Below, one piece after another: positions 23,204-31,930 of a stretch of DNA of 49,980 bases (its first letter is position 1; every line of letters starts with the position of its first letter). The notes under the pieces are model-generated. The model searched no databases and had not been told where the DNA came from. It saw only the letters and a program-made list of their open reading frames with translations. Source of the DNA: Desulfovibrionaceae bacterium (GTDB taxonomy: Bacteria > Desulfobacterota > Desulfovibrionia > Desulfovibrionales > Desulfovibrionaceae). The stretch spans positions 1 through 49,980 of the forward strand of contig JACCQI010000023.1 in the NCBI GenBank assembly GCA_015709315.1, read 5' to 3'. The translations under genes and the position numbers were made by a program.

Positions 23204-26200
23204 TTACGCGCCCTTGCGTTCGATGGTTTGCAGCAGTTCCTTGAGCTCGCGCTGCCATTTTTTGCCGCCCACGGTCTCGGCCAGATATTCCACGGTGTGG
23301 ATGACCCGGTTGGGCCGCTTGAGCTGGAGCATGGAACGCTTGATGCCCACCCGGCAGGACGGGCAGCCGACCACCACGGGCCTGGTGCGGTCGTTGCCCA
23401 GGTCCTCGGTGAGCTGCTCCTTCTTGCGGTCGCGCAGCCGGTTGTAGATGGCCGGGCTGGTCATGGCCCCGAGGCCGGACTCGCCGCAGCAGCCGGGGGA
23501 TATCTCCACCTCGGCCCCGGTGAATTCGGACAGGGCGGCTCGGTACATCTCCGGGGCCTTGAGCTTGGGCACATCGGTCCATTCGGTATGGCAGGCCGAG
23601 TGGTAGAGCACGGATTCGCCCCTGTGCGCGGCGGGCAGCCGACCCAGCAGGAACTGGACCGCGTCCAGGTGTTTGAGCGGGTCGGCCAGCTCGGAGGAGA
23701 AGTCATAGCTTTCCAGCGACTCGCGGCAGGTACCGCAGGCCGTGAGCAGGGTGGTGGCCTTGAGCCCGGCCTTGCCGGTCTTGACCAGCAGGTCCAGGAA
23801 CGCCTGGACGTTGCGGTGGCGGTTGGTCTTGTACGCCTCCTCGCAGCCGCTTGCCAGCAGCGGGTAGCCGCAGCACATGTGGTGGTCGGGCAGGACCACG
23901 TTCACGCCCGCCTTGAGCAGCAGGTAGACCGTGGCCTTGCCGATGGACCGGGAGAAGAGGGACGCGCCGCAACCGGGGAAGTAGAGCACGGTGTCGTCGC
24001 GGTCCGCGCCGGGACTCCTGAGCACCGATCCCTTGTCCAGCTCCAGGCTCTCGGACAGGTTGCGGAAATCGATGGACGGGCTGCGGTGCTTGATGACCGG
24101 GGACTCGATGCGGGACAGCCAGCGCGCCGGGACCATGCCCACGGTCTTGTCCTGAAGGCTCTGGCCCACGGACAGCACCTTGGCCGCCACGGGCAGCGTC
24201 TTGGCCGGGTCCTTGGCCAGGTTCCGCAGCACCATCTGCTTGACCGGATGGCCGGATTTGCCCTTGGAGTCGAGGAACGAGCGCATGGACAGCGCGGCCC
24301 CGGCCGAGTCGATCTTCACCGGGCAGGCGGCCTGGCACTTGCCGCAGGCGGTGCAGTGGTCCATGAGGTCGCGCAGTTCGGCCATCAGGACGTGGGCCGG
24401 TTCGCCGGTCTGCACCTGGGAGTAGTAGATGCCCTCGATGAGCGCGCCCAGCGCGATGTTCTTGTTGCGCGGGTGGTACATGAGCCCCCTGGCCGGATGG
24501 TACATGGGGCAGACCTGCTTGCACTTGCCGCAGCGGGTGCAGGTCTGGATGTTCTTCAAGAGGCCCATGAGGGCTTCCTTGTCCTTGAGCGCGGTCTCGT
24601 CCAGGTCCTTGATCAGCCGGTTGAAGGAGAAGGTGAAGGGTTCGCACGGCAGGTCGCGGGCGGCGAGCTTGCCGGGGTTGAACACCCCGTGCGGGTCCAC
24701 CTTCGTGCGGTACTCCTTGAGCGCCGCTATCTTTTCCTCGGCCAAAAAGGCGATCTTGGTGATGCCGATGCCGTGCTCGCCGGACACCTGGCCGCCCATT
24801 TCCAGGACCCGGGCCATGACCGTGTTCGCGGCCTCGTGGGCGGCGGCGAGCATCTCCGGGTCGTTGGAGTTGACCGGCAGGTTGACGTGGCAGTTGCCGT
24901 CGCCCGCGTGCATGTGGTTGGCGATGACGATGCGCCTCAGCTGCATCTCCTGCCACAGGGCCTTTATCTCGCGGTCGAGCTTGGGATAGGTGTCGCGCAG
25001 CTTGAGGAACAGGAACCGGCACTGGGCCTCCTGCTCGGTGTCGGAGAAGTCCTTGGACGCGGCCCGGCCGGACAGGATGTCGTGGATGCGCCGGCGCGCC
25101 TCGGCAATATCCTTGTCGTTTTCGGCGACGCCTTCGAGGTCCACGACCTTGTCCAGGGTCTTGGCGTATATCTTGGCCAGGTAGATGAGGTTCAAATCCT
25201 CCAGGAACTCGGAGAATTCCGGAATGATCTCCATGGGGATGACCACGTCTTCGTTGATCTTGAAGCCCGAGGTGCGCCGGGCGATGGCGGACAGCTTGTG
25301 GCGGTCCTCCCAGAACAGTTCGGCCTCCTTTTCGTCGCGGGCCGCGAACACGTCCACGCCGTCATAGGGCTGGGCGATGGCCAGCACGGTCCGGGTGGCC
25401 GCGTTCAGGGCTTCGAGGTCGTCGGAGTCGAGTTGGACGATGATCACCGAGATGGGGTCGCCCTCGTACTGGGTGGACTTGGTCTGGTATTCGATGGCCT
25501 GCACGTACTTCGGCCCGAATTCCTCCAGGGCCGAAATCTTCACCAGGTCGCCTTCCTCGCGGATGGTGTTCCGCATGGCCACCACGTCCTTGATGACGAG
25601 CATGGCGTTTCGCATGTTCCGGCCGAAGAATTCCAGGCACAGCACGCGCGAGTGGGCCGGTTGGGGATGGCAGACGAAGGAGCAGATGGTGATGATGCCG
25701 TCCGTGCCTTCCTTCTGCACGCCCGGCAGGCCGCCCAAATACTTGTTGGACACGTCCTTGCCCAGGTCCTTGCCCCGGATCTCGTCGCCCTTGAGGACCA
25801 CGGTGTCCGTGAGCCTGCCCCGTTCGTCCGTGATCTCGAAGACCGCCTCGTCGAACTCGTAGATCTTGTGGCGCGGGTGGTCCTTGCGGGTCACGGTGAT
25901 GAGCGAGCCGTCGGGCCGGACCATGCGGTAGGAGAGGATGTTGTCGATGGTGGTGCCGTACTCGAAGGCGAACGGCCCGCCCGCGTTTTCGGCGATGTTG
26001 CCGCCCAGCGAGGAGCCCGCCTTGGACGCCGGGTCCACGGTGAACAGCAGTCCCTTTTTGGCCGCCGCCTGGATGGCGTTCAGGGTGATGACGCCGGACT
26101 GGGTGGTCAGGGTGAGGTTTTCGGAATCAATGTCGAGGATGTCCTTGAAGCGGGAGAGCGACAGGATCACGCAGCGTGCCTCGGCCGGGATGGCCCCGCC

Positions 26201-26725
26201 GGTGAGCCCGGTGCCGCCGCCGCGCGGGATGACGCCGAAATCCATTTCGTTGGCCAGCCGGATGATGGCCTGGATCTGCGCCTCGGTCTCGGGAAAGAGC
26301 ACCAGCATGGGCAGCTCCATGCGAAGGTCCGTGGCGTCGGTGGCGGACTCCACGCGGCAATGCGGCTCGTGGCCGATGGCGTCCTCGGGCATGAAGACGC
26401 GCAGCTTTGCGATGATGGCGTCGCGGAAGGCGAGTTCCCGTTCGTGGCGTTCCCAGAAAAGCTCGATGCCCTTTTCCAGGATTTTGGCGAATTCGCGGTC
26501 CAGCATGGGCTTGGACATGTTCAGCCGCCTGTCCACGGCCGTCTTGACCAGTTCGGGATCGATGAACGGATTGTACCGGACCAGGAAAAGCTCGGCCGCC
26601 AGGTTGGAGGCGAGTTTCTTGACCTTTTCCGGCCAGTTCTGGAACCGCTCCATGTCGACCACGCCGAATGCGCGGGTGATGAGCTGTTCGTCGGATATGG
26701 AAATATGGGGACCGAGTTGGGCCAT
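23204..26725 (-). CDS. FAD-linked, [4Fe-4S] and CCG-domain oxidoreductase (D-lactate dehydrogenase-like)
   Basis: This 1173-residue protein fuses two usually separate subunits. Residues ~140-700 form a PCMH FAD-binding domain (PRGGGTGLTGGAIP, DPASKAGSSLGGNIAENAG) and an FAD-linked C-terminal domain with HMHAGDGNCHVNLPV and GEHGIGITK. Next come two cluster motifs, CTRCGKCKQVCP and CTACGKCQAACP. Two CCG domains close the chain (YFPGCGASLF, HHMCCGYPLL, ACGTCRESL, SACHTEW, PGCCGESGLG). This is the layout of large glycolate/D-lactate-type dehydrogenases, which pass electrons from an alpha-hydroxy acid to the quinone or heterodisulfide-type side. D-lactate is a reasonable guess in a sulfate reducer. 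There is no signal peptide. It is transcribed alone. Confidence 0.88.
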   Translation of the reverse strand: MAQLGPHISISDEQLITRAFGVVDMERFQNWPEKVKKLASNLAAELFLVRYNPFIDPELVKTAVDRRLNMSKPMLDREFAKILEKGIELFWERHERELAFRDAIIAKLRVFMPEDAIGHEPHCRVESATDATDLRMELPMLVLFPETEAQIQAIIRLANEMDFGVIPRGGGTGLTGGAIPAEARCVILSLSRFKDILDIDSENLTLTTQSGVITLNAIQAAAKKGLLFTVDPASKAGSSLGGNIAENAGGPFAFEYGTTIDNILSYRMVRPDGSLITVTRKDHPRHKIYEFDEAVFEITDERGRLTDTVVLKGDEIRGKDLGKDVSNKYLGGLPGVQKEGTDGIITICSFVCHPQPAHSRVLCLEFFGRNMRNAMLVIKDVVAMRNTIREEGDLVKISALEEFGPKYVQAIEYQTKSTQYEGDPISVIIVQLDSDDLEALNAATRTVLAIAQPYDGVDVFAARDEKEAELFWEDRHKLSAIARRTSGFKINEDVVIPMEIIPEFSEFLEDLNLIYLAKIYAKTLDKVVDLEGVAENDKDIAEARRRIHDILSGRAASKDFSDTEQEAQCRFLFLKLRDTYPKLDREIKALWQEMQLRRIVIANHMHAGDGNCHVNLPVNSNDPEMLAAAHEAANTVMARVLEMGGQVSGEHGIGITKIAFLAEEKIAALKEYRTKVDPHGVFNPGKLAARDLPCEPFTFSFNRLIKDLDETALKDKEALMGLLKNIQTCTRCGKCKQVCPMYHPARGLMYHPRNKNIALGALIEGIYYSQVQTGEPAHVLMAELRDLMDHCTACGKCQAACPVKIDSAGAALSMRSFLDSKGKSGHPVKQMVLRNLAKDPAKTLPVAAKVLSVGQSLQDKTVGMVPARWLSRIESPVIKHRSPSIDFRNLSESLELDKGSVLRSPGADRDDTVLYFPGCGASLFSRSIGKATVYLLLKAGVNVVLPDHHMCCGYPLLASGCEEAYKTNRHRNVQAFLDLLVKTGKAGLKATTLLTACGTCRESLESYDFSSELADPLKHLDAVQFLLGRLPAAHRGESVLYHSACHTEWTDVPKLKAPEMYRAALSEFTGAEVEISPGCCGESGLGAMTSPAIYNRLRDRKKEQLTEDLGNDRTRPVVVGCPSCRVGIKRSMLQLKRPNRVIHTVEYLAETVGGKKWQRELKELLQTIERKGA

Positions 26726-26875
26726 TACTTATTACTCCACGGAGTTTTTTGTGAAGGGAATGAGGTAAGCCCTTTTCAGGCGGTTGGCAAGTTTACGGCG
26801 GGCGGCGATCCCCGTCGAGCCGGAAGCGGGTCTTTCGCCCCTGGCGGGGATGCCCTTCGGCATTGGGGAATCACG

Positions 26876-26909
26876 AAAAAAAAGCGCGGCGTCCGCGAGG
26901 ACGCCGCGC
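26876..26909 (-). terminator. Terminator of the chemoreceptor gene
   Basis: GCGCGGCGTCC (26884-26894) is a perfect 11-bp complement of GGACGCCGCGC (26899-26909) with a GCGA tetraloop, followed on the minus strand by eight T residues (A-run from 26876). It lies 33 nt after the chemoreceptor stop. Confidence 0.92.
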
Positions 26910-26941
26910 TGCATGTTGAACGGGGTTGGCCGGCAGGCAAG

Positions 26942-28912
26942 CTAGAACCGCTCGAATTCCTCCGAGGGCTCGTCCATGGCCAGGTCCACGCCGCCGGTGT
27001 CCATTTCCGGTTCGGGCAGGGCCGCGGGCTTGGGGTTGGTCACGCGCACTTGGGGGTGGCGGGTCGGGAGGGCCGTGCCGTGGCCGTTGTGGCCGACCTT
27101 GAAGAAGGACATGGTGGCTTGCAACTGCTGGCCTTGGGAGGAGAGTTCCTCGCTGGTAGAGGCCATTTCCTCGGAGGCCGTGGCGTTTTGCTGGATGACC
27201 TGGTCGAGCTGGTTGATGGCCTGGTTGATCTGGGCCGCGCCCGCGCTCTGCTCGTCGCTGGCCGTGGCGATTTCCTGGACCAGTTCGGCGGTCCGCTCGA
27301 TGTGGGGGACCAGCTCGGTGAGCATGGAACCCGCCTTGTCGGCCACGGCCAGGCTGGAACTCGACAGCTCGCTGATTTCGGCGGCGGCCTGGCCGCTGCG
27401 TTCCGCCAGCTTGCGGACTTCCGCCGCCACCACCGCGAATCCCTTGCCGTGCTCGCCGGCCCGGGCCGCCTCGATGGCCGCGTTGAGGGCCAGCAGGTTG
27501 GTCTGGCGTGCGATTTCCTCGATGATGGAGATCTTTTCCGCGATGGAGTTCATGGCTTCCACGGTCTGGGTCACGGCCGAGCCGCTTTCCCGGGCGTCGG
27601 CGGCCGCCTTGTTGGCCAGTTCGTCCGTCTGCTTGGAGTTCTCCGCGTTCTGGCCGATGTTGGAGGCCATCTGTTCCATGGAGGAGGAAATCTCCTCGAT
27701 GGCCGCCGCCTGTTCCGTGGCGCCCTGGGACAGTCCCTCGGCCGAGGCGGACAGCTCTTCGCTGCCCGCGGCCACGTTTTCCGTGGCCGTGCCGACCTCC
27801 GCCACCACCTGGCGCAGCCGGTGGACCATGTTGTTGAGCGCGGAGGCCAGGACGCCGATCTCGTCCTTCTGGTTCACGTCGAGCGTGCGGGTGAAGTCGC
27901 CCTTGGCCATCCGTTCGGCGAACTGGACGCCCTTGGCCACCGGCCGCGTGATGGCCAGCGTCAGGAAGATGGCGGCGATCAGGCCGAGAACGATGGACAC
28001 GCCCGCGGCGCTGAGGCTCAGGACGTTGGCGAATGTCATCTCGTCGAGCATCTTCTGCTTCTGGTCCGCCCGTGCGGTCCGGCAGACCTCATCCGCATGG
28101 CGCGCCGCCGCGACCATGGCCTCTTCGGCCTGGTTCTGGCTGGCCATGTAGCCGACGAATTCCGCAAATTCCTCCTGGTACTGCGTCAGCGCCTGGGTGA
28201 CGTTTCGCAGCAGGTCGATGTTGCTCTGGCTTTGCAGTCTCCCCTCGAGGTCGGCGGCCAGGGCCATGATCTGCGCCAGGCTCTCCTTGTTCTTGTCCAG
28301 GTAGGACTGTTCCTGGGAAATGATGTATTCCTTCTCGTTCTTGCGGGCGTCGAGGAACCACTTGATCATCCGGTTGGCGTCGTCCGCCTTGTCCAGCTTG
28401 GACATGATCTCCGATTCCGAGGCCACGCCCTGCCTGAGAAGGGTCTGGAATTGGTTCTTCTGCTCTTCGCGCAGCTCTTCGGTCAGGCTCAGGGTCTTTC
28501 CGGCGCTGGCGCGCATCTGCGTCATGCTTTCGTTTTTCTGGTGTTCCAGATCGACATAGGAGATGAACGCTTTTTCGTAGTCCTTGACCGCGGTATCAAC
28601 CTCGGCCATCTGGTCCTTGTTGATCTGGTCGGAGAAACGCTCGTTGGTTTCCGCGATTTGGGCGTACATCGTCTTCAGCTCCGCGGCATGTTCATCGACG
28701 TACTTGGCGTCCTTGCGAAGCATGAAGTTCTTTTCCCCTATCCGGCTCTCCAGCATGAAGCGGACCAGCCGGTTGACGTCATCGGCCTTGACCACGCGGT
28801 CCTGCAGGTTCTGCATCCCCCTGAAACTGATGGCGGCCATGGTGGCCGTCAGGACGAGGACAATGCCGAAACCGATGCCGAGTTTTACTCCCAAGCGCAA
28901 ATTGTTCAACAT
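26942..28912 (-). CDS. Methyl-accepting chemotaxis protein with HBM-type sensor domain
   Basis: A 656-residue receptor: an N-terminal membrane helix (~10-30) and a long all-helical periplasmic domain (~32-300). The domain contains two similar modules ([20 protein letters not shown] and [19 protein letters not shown]), the mark of an HBM sensor. A second membrane helix, a HAMP domain ([20 protein letters not shown]) and the signalling hairpin tip [21 protein letters not shown] follow. HBM receptors bind organic acids or polyamines. The last five residues, EFERF, fit the CheR/CheB docking pentapeptide consensus (xWxxF-like) after a flexible tail. ATG 28912 has a G-rich SD. It has its own terminator and is transcribed alone. 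Confidence 0.95.
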   Translation of the reverse strand: MLNNLRLGVKLGIGFGIVLVLTATMAAISFRGMQNLQDRVVKADDVNRLVRFMLESRIGEKNFMLRKDAKYVDEHAAELKTMYAQIAETNERFSDQINKDQMAEVDTAVKDYEKAFISYVDLEHQKNESMTQMRASAGKTLSLTEELREEQKNQFQTLLRQGVASESEIMSKLDKADDANRMIKWFLDARKNEKEYIISQEQSYLDKNKESLAQIMALAADLEGRLQSQSNIDLLRNVTQALTQYQEEFAEFVGYMASQNQAEEAMVAAARHADEVCRTARADQKQKMLDEMTFANVLSLSAAGVSIVLGLIAAIFLTLAITRPVAKGVQFAERMAKGDFTRTLDVNQKDEIGVLASALNNMVHRLRQVVAEVGTATENVAAGSEELSASAEGLSQGATEQAAAIEEISSSMEQMASNIGQNAENSKQTDELANKAAADARESGSAVTQTVEAMNSIAEKISIIEEIARQTNLLALNAAIEAARAGEHGKGFAVVAAEVRKLAERSGQAAAEISELSSSSLAVADKAGSMLTELVPHIERTAELVQEIATASDEQSAGAAQINQAINQLDQVIQQNATASEEMASTSEELSSQGQQLQATMSFFKVGHNGHGTALPTRHPQVRVTNPKPAALPEPEMDTGGVDLAMDEPSEEFERF

Positions 28913-28936
28913 AACTTCCCCCCGAGTATGGTTTGA

Positions 28937-28962
28937 TTTATGGCAAGCCTATTTCAGCTTTA
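28937..28962 (-). promoter_or_regulatory. Possible sigma-28-type promoter of the chemoreceptor
   Basis: Minus strand: TAAAGCTG (28962-28955), 10 nt, then GCCATAAA (28944-28937). This resembles the flagellar/chemotaxis sigma-28 consensus TAAAGTTT-N11-GCCGATAA, with five matches in each box. A start near 28930 would give an 18-nt leader carrying the SD. The match is partial. Confidence 0.3.
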
Positions 28963-29300
28963 TGAGGGACGAAATTTGCTGTAAATAATTTTTATAAGAT
29001 TATAACGCCGCTAACGCGGGCATGGACGGACATGGCGAAGGCCACCGCCGTTAAAGCCCGTTCGTCAGGGGGGTCCCCCCTCGGTCGGGTGTCGAAAACG
29101 GGCTTCCCCGCGCATTGATTCGTCTGCGCTTTTGGCCGATCGGGGCAGCTTGTTCACGGTTTTTGCCGCCCGGCAGAATAATCGTCCGACCCGCTTCCCG
29201 TCTTGCCTTCCAGCGCCTCCCGTTATACTGAACGTGGACATTTTTTGTGTGCGTGGGAGAGTGTTCCCCCTGTCGTTACATCCACTGAAGGACTGAGATC
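28963..29300. other. Gene-free divergent region with a nested inverted repeat
   Basis: No gene is seen. The first 40 nt are AT-rich and probably hold minus-strand promoter elements. AAGCCCGTT (29054-29062) pairs with AACGGGCTT (29097-29105) and encloses a perfect AGGGGGG-T-CCCCCCT palindrome (29067-29081). The remainder leads to the promoter and SD of the serine genes. The sequence before 29301 superficially recalls a glycine riboswitch, but the core motifs are missing. Confidence 0.5.
29203..29229 (+). promoter_or_regulatory. Candidate promoter of the serine-pathway genes
   Basis: TTGCCT (29203-29208) and TATACT (29224-29229) are spaced 15 nt apart, shorter than ideal, with a good -10 box. 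A start near 29236 would give a leader of about 65 nt ending in AAGGA, 8 nt before the ATG. Confidence 0.4.
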
Positions 29301-30440
29301 ATGAGCAAACCGAATTTTGCGACTTTGAAGCTGTTCATCACCGGGCCCACATATATCCGCGACGAGATCAAGGAAGCGGCCCTCCTTCCCGAGTTCGGGC
29401 ACCGCGACGCGGAAAACGACCTGCGGTTCAGACCCATCCGCGAGAACCTCCGCAAGCTGGCCGGGTGCGGCGACGACTACGAGCCGATCCTCTGCCTCGG
29501 CTCCGGCTCCACGGCCATGGAGGCGTCCGTGCGCTCCCTGGTGGCCGACGGCGAAACCATCCTGAACGTGTCCGTGGGGGCCTTCGGCGACCTGTATTAC
29601 AACCTAGCCGCCCACAACGGGAAGAAAGCCGAGAACCTCCGCTTCGACTACGGCCGGGCCATCGACCTGAACGTGCTTGAGGACAAGCTCAAGGAACTCA
29701 GGCCCGACGTGGTCTCCTTCACCCACAACGAGACCTCCACCGGCGTGGTCAACGACATCAAGGCCGTGTGCGCGCTGATCCGCCGGTACAACGCCATGCC
29801 CCTCGTGGACGGCGTGTCCATCTTCGGCGGCGCCGAGCTGGACCTGTCCAATTCCGGGGCCGCCATGTACTCCACGGCCACCCAGAAGGCCCTGGCCCTG
29901 CCCGCCGGTTTCGGCATCGGGTTCGTGTCCGGGGAGGCCGAGGAAAAGGCCGCCACGGTCACGGGCAAAGGGCACCATCACGACATCACCAAGCACCTGG
30001 GCCGCGCCCGCAAGAACCAGACCCTGACCACGCCCAACTGCACGCTGGCCAACCAGATGTGGCGGCAGCTCGACTATATCGTCAACGAGGAAGGCGTCCA
30101 GAATCGCTTCGACCGCCACAGCGCCATGCGCTCCATGGTCGAGGAGTGGGTCGGCGGCCTTCCCGGGTTCGAGATGTTCGCGCCCGAGGGCTACCGTTCG
30201 CCCACCGTGTCCACCGTGCTCTGCCCGGAGGGCGTGACCGTGTCCCAGCTCAAGAAGGGCGTGAAGGAAGCGTTGCGCGGCGAGGGCTATCTCATGGATC
30301 CGGGCTACGGCAAGCTCAACGCCGCCCTGGAGGAAGCGGGCCGCCGGTTGGTTTTCCGCGTGGGCCACATGGGCGACATCACGCCCGCCATGCTCGGCGA
30401 GTACCTCGGCAAGCTCGAGGCCGAACTCAACAAACTGTAA
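29301..30440 (+). CDS. Class V aminotransferase, probable phosphoserine aminotransferase
   Basis: A 379-residue PLP enzyme of the class V (SerC / alanine-glyoxylate) group. It shows LFITGPTYIRDEI, the cofactor-ring segment CLGSGSTAMEASVRSL, FTHNETSTGVVNDI, the PLP-binding Asp in PLVDGVSIFGG, and the Schiff-base Lys within YSTATQKALALPAG. It is followed 25 nt later by serA, so the likely reaction is 3-phosphohydroxypyruvate to phosphoserine. The sequence belongs to the branch also containing alanine-glyoxylate and archaeal-type phosphoserine enzymes, not classical E. coli SerC. Start ATG 29301 has AAGGA 8 nt upstream. Confidence 0.88.
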   Translation: MSKPNFATLKLFITGPTYIRDEIKEAALLPEFGHRDAENDLRFRPIRENLRKLAGCGDDYEPILCLGSGSTAMEASVRSLVADGETILNVSVGAFGDLYYNLAAHNGKKAENLRFDYGRAIDLNVLEDKLKELRPDVVSFTHNETSTGVVNDIKAVCALIRRYNAMPLVDGVSIFGGAELDLSNSGAAMYSTATQKALALPAGFGIGFVSGEAEEKAATVTGKGHHHDITKHLGRARKNQTLTTPNCTLANQMWRQLDYIVNEEGVQNRFDRHSAMRSMVEEWVGGLPGFEMFAPEGYRSPTVSTVLCPEGVTVSQLKKGVKEALRGEGYLMDPGYGKLNAALEEAGRRLVFRVGHMGDITPAMLGEYLGKLEAELNKL

Positions 30441-30465
30441 TCGAGAAGAGAGAGGAAGAGAGAGT

Positions 30466-31656
30466 ATGAACAAGCGCATCCTGGCCAACGACGGCCTTGT
30501 CGAAGAGGCCCGGAAATACCTGAAGCAGCAGGGATTCACCGTCGAGACCGAGAAGCGCGACGAAGACGATCTCATGAGCGAGATCGGTTCCTTCGACGCC
30601 CTGCTCGTGCGATCCGCCACCAAGGTCACCCGCGAACTGCTGGAAGCGGGCGTCAGGAACGGCGGCAAGCTCAAGATCGTCGGCCGCGGCGGCGTGGGCA
30701 CCGACAACATCGACCTTGAAGCGGCGAAGGAGCTCGGCGTCATCGTCAAGTTCGCGCCCAACGGCAACACCAACGCCACGGCCGAACACGCCCTGGGCCT
30801 GATGTTCGCCATTGCCCGGCGCGTGCCCTTTGCCCACCACACGCTGATGAACGGCACCTGGCACAAGAAGCGCTTCAAGGGCGTGGAACTGTTCGGCAAG
30901 ACGCTCGGCATCATCGGATGCGGCCGCATCGGCCAGGCCCTGGCGACCAAGGCCGGGGCCATCGGCATGAAGGTCATCGGCTACGACCTGTACAGGTCCA
31001 TCGACGCGCCCCTGACCTACGTGGATTCCATCCCCGAGCTGCTCGCCCAGTCCGACTTCGTGTCCCTGCACTGCGGCGGCACCGACCCGGTCATCAATAC
31101 CGCCGAACTGGAGCAGATGAAGGACACCGCGTTCCTCATCAACGCCTCGCGCGGCAAGAACGTGTCCGAGGACGCGCTGTACAATGCGCTCAAGACCGGC
31201 CAGATCGCGGGTGCGGCGCTCGACTGCTACGAGACCGAACCCAAGCGCGAGGGGTTGCCCTTCGAGAACAAGCTTCAGGAGCTGGACAACATCGTCATGT
31301 CCGCCCACCTGGGCGCGTCCACCCGCAACGCCGGGGTCCGCACCGGCATGGAGATCGCCGAGGTGGTCACCGGCTACCTGCGGCGCGGCGAGTACGGCAA
31401 CTCGGTCAATGTGGGCGAGACCGTCGAGGAAGAGGGCACCGAGGTCTACACCATCTTCATCACCCACGCGGACAAGCCGGGCATGTTCGGCAAGTTCGGC
31501 ACCGTCATGGGCGAGATGGGTGTGAACATCCGCGAGAACAATTCCCGCAAGCTCGGCGAGCAGGTCCAGACCGTGTACATGGTCCACTCCAAGCCGAACG
31601 AGGAAGTGCGCGCCGCCCTGGAGGCCGTGGAGGGCGTTGCCCGCGTGACCATCTAG
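30466..31656 (+). CDS. serA: D-3-phosphoglycerate dehydrogenase
   Basis: A 396-residue dehydrogenase for the first step of serine synthesis (3-phosphoglycerate to 3-phosphohydroxypyruvate, NAD-linked). The order is: an N-terminal substrate half, FAPNGNTNATAEHALGLM, the Rossmann loop LGIIGCGRIGQALA, catalytic Arg and Glu in INASRGKNV and LDCYETEP, and the His in VMSAHLGASTRNA. The last ~75 residues form an ACT domain (VYTIFITHADKPGMFGKFGT), which in this family senses serine. There is no intervening ASB domain, so it is the short type. It is co-transcribed with the aminotransferase and ends in a strong terminator. Confidence 0.96.
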   Translation: MNKRILANDGLVEEARKYLKQQGFTVETEKRDEDDLMSEIGSFDALLVRSATKVTRELLEAGVRNGGKLKIVGRGGVGTDNIDLEAAKELGVIVKFAPNGNTNATAEHALGLMFAIARRVPFAHHTLMNGTWHKKRFKGVELFGKTLGIIGCGRIGQALATKAGAIGMKVIGYDLYRSIDAPLTYVDSIPELLAQSDFVSLHCGGTDPVINTAELEQMKDTAFLINASRGKNVSEDALYNALKTGQIAGAALDCYETEPKREGLPFENKLQELDNIVMSAHLGASTRNAGVRTGMEIAEVVTGYLRRGEYGNSVNVGETVEEEGTEVYTIFITHADKPGMFGKFGTVMGEMGVNIRENNSRKLGEQVQTVYMVHSKPNEEVRAALEAVEGVARVTI

Positions 31657-31674
31657 GCGCGAAAAGACAGAGTG

Positions 31675-31711
31675 AAAAGGGCCGGGGAAGCGTTTCCCCG
31701 GCCCTTTTTTT
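31675..31711 (+). terminator. Terminator of the serine operon
   Basis: GGGCCGGGGAA (31679-31689) is a perfect 11-bp complement of TTCCCCGGCCC (31694-31704), with flanking A- and T-runs (T7 at 31705-31711). It lies 19 nt after serA and may also serve the minus-strand Pmp3-type gene ending at 31716. Confidence 0.95.
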
Positions 31712-31715
31712 GCGG

Positions 31716-31877
31716 CTATTTCTTTCTGGCGAGCAGCCAGATGACGTGAACTAGGCCCGGAAAGTAGCCGAGGATGGTCAGCAGCAGATTGAGCCAGAAC
31801 TGGATGCCCAGGCCGACCTTGAGAAAGGCCCCGATGGGCGGGATGAGGACGGAGATGATGATACGGATGAGTTCCAT
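31716..31877 (-). CDS. YqaE/Pmp3 family small membrane protein
   Basis: This 53-residue protein is below usual length cut-offs but is clear. It starts MELIRIIISVLIPPIGAFLK and continues VGLGIQFWLNLLLTILGYFPG and LVHVIWLLARKK. This is the UPF0057/Pmp3 pattern of two membrane helices, with the first carrying PPIG and the second LNxLLTxLGxxPGxxHA. AAGGAG lies 7 nt upstream of ATG 31877. Members are stress-linked inner-membrane peptides thought to affect membrane potential. It lies 53 nt downstream of the DUF3298 gene on the same strand. Confidence 0.92.
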   Translation of the reverse strand: MELIRIIISVLIPPIGAFLKVGLGIQFWLNLLLTILGYFPGLVHVIWLLARKK

Positions 31878-31930
31878 TGACGACTCCTTGGACAGGGTTG
31901 GTTAATAGTTCTCATGTACCGCGTAATCGC

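Noticed and set aside
23135-28936. A 1933-codon open frame on the plus strand
   Set aside because: It is antisense to two clear genes (oxidoreductase and chemoreceptor). Its His/Gly/Val-rich composition and lack of motifs are typical of GC-driven shadows.
28990-29060. Short frame MDGHGEGHRR as a leader peptide of the serine genes
   Set aside because: It lacks an SD and serine codons and lies far upstream of the predicted promoter.
29240-29300. Possible glycine riboswitch (GGGAGAG...AAGGACTGAG)
   Set aside because: The conserved core (GCCGAAGG, GCAA, CTCTCAGG) is missing. Only short chance matches remain.
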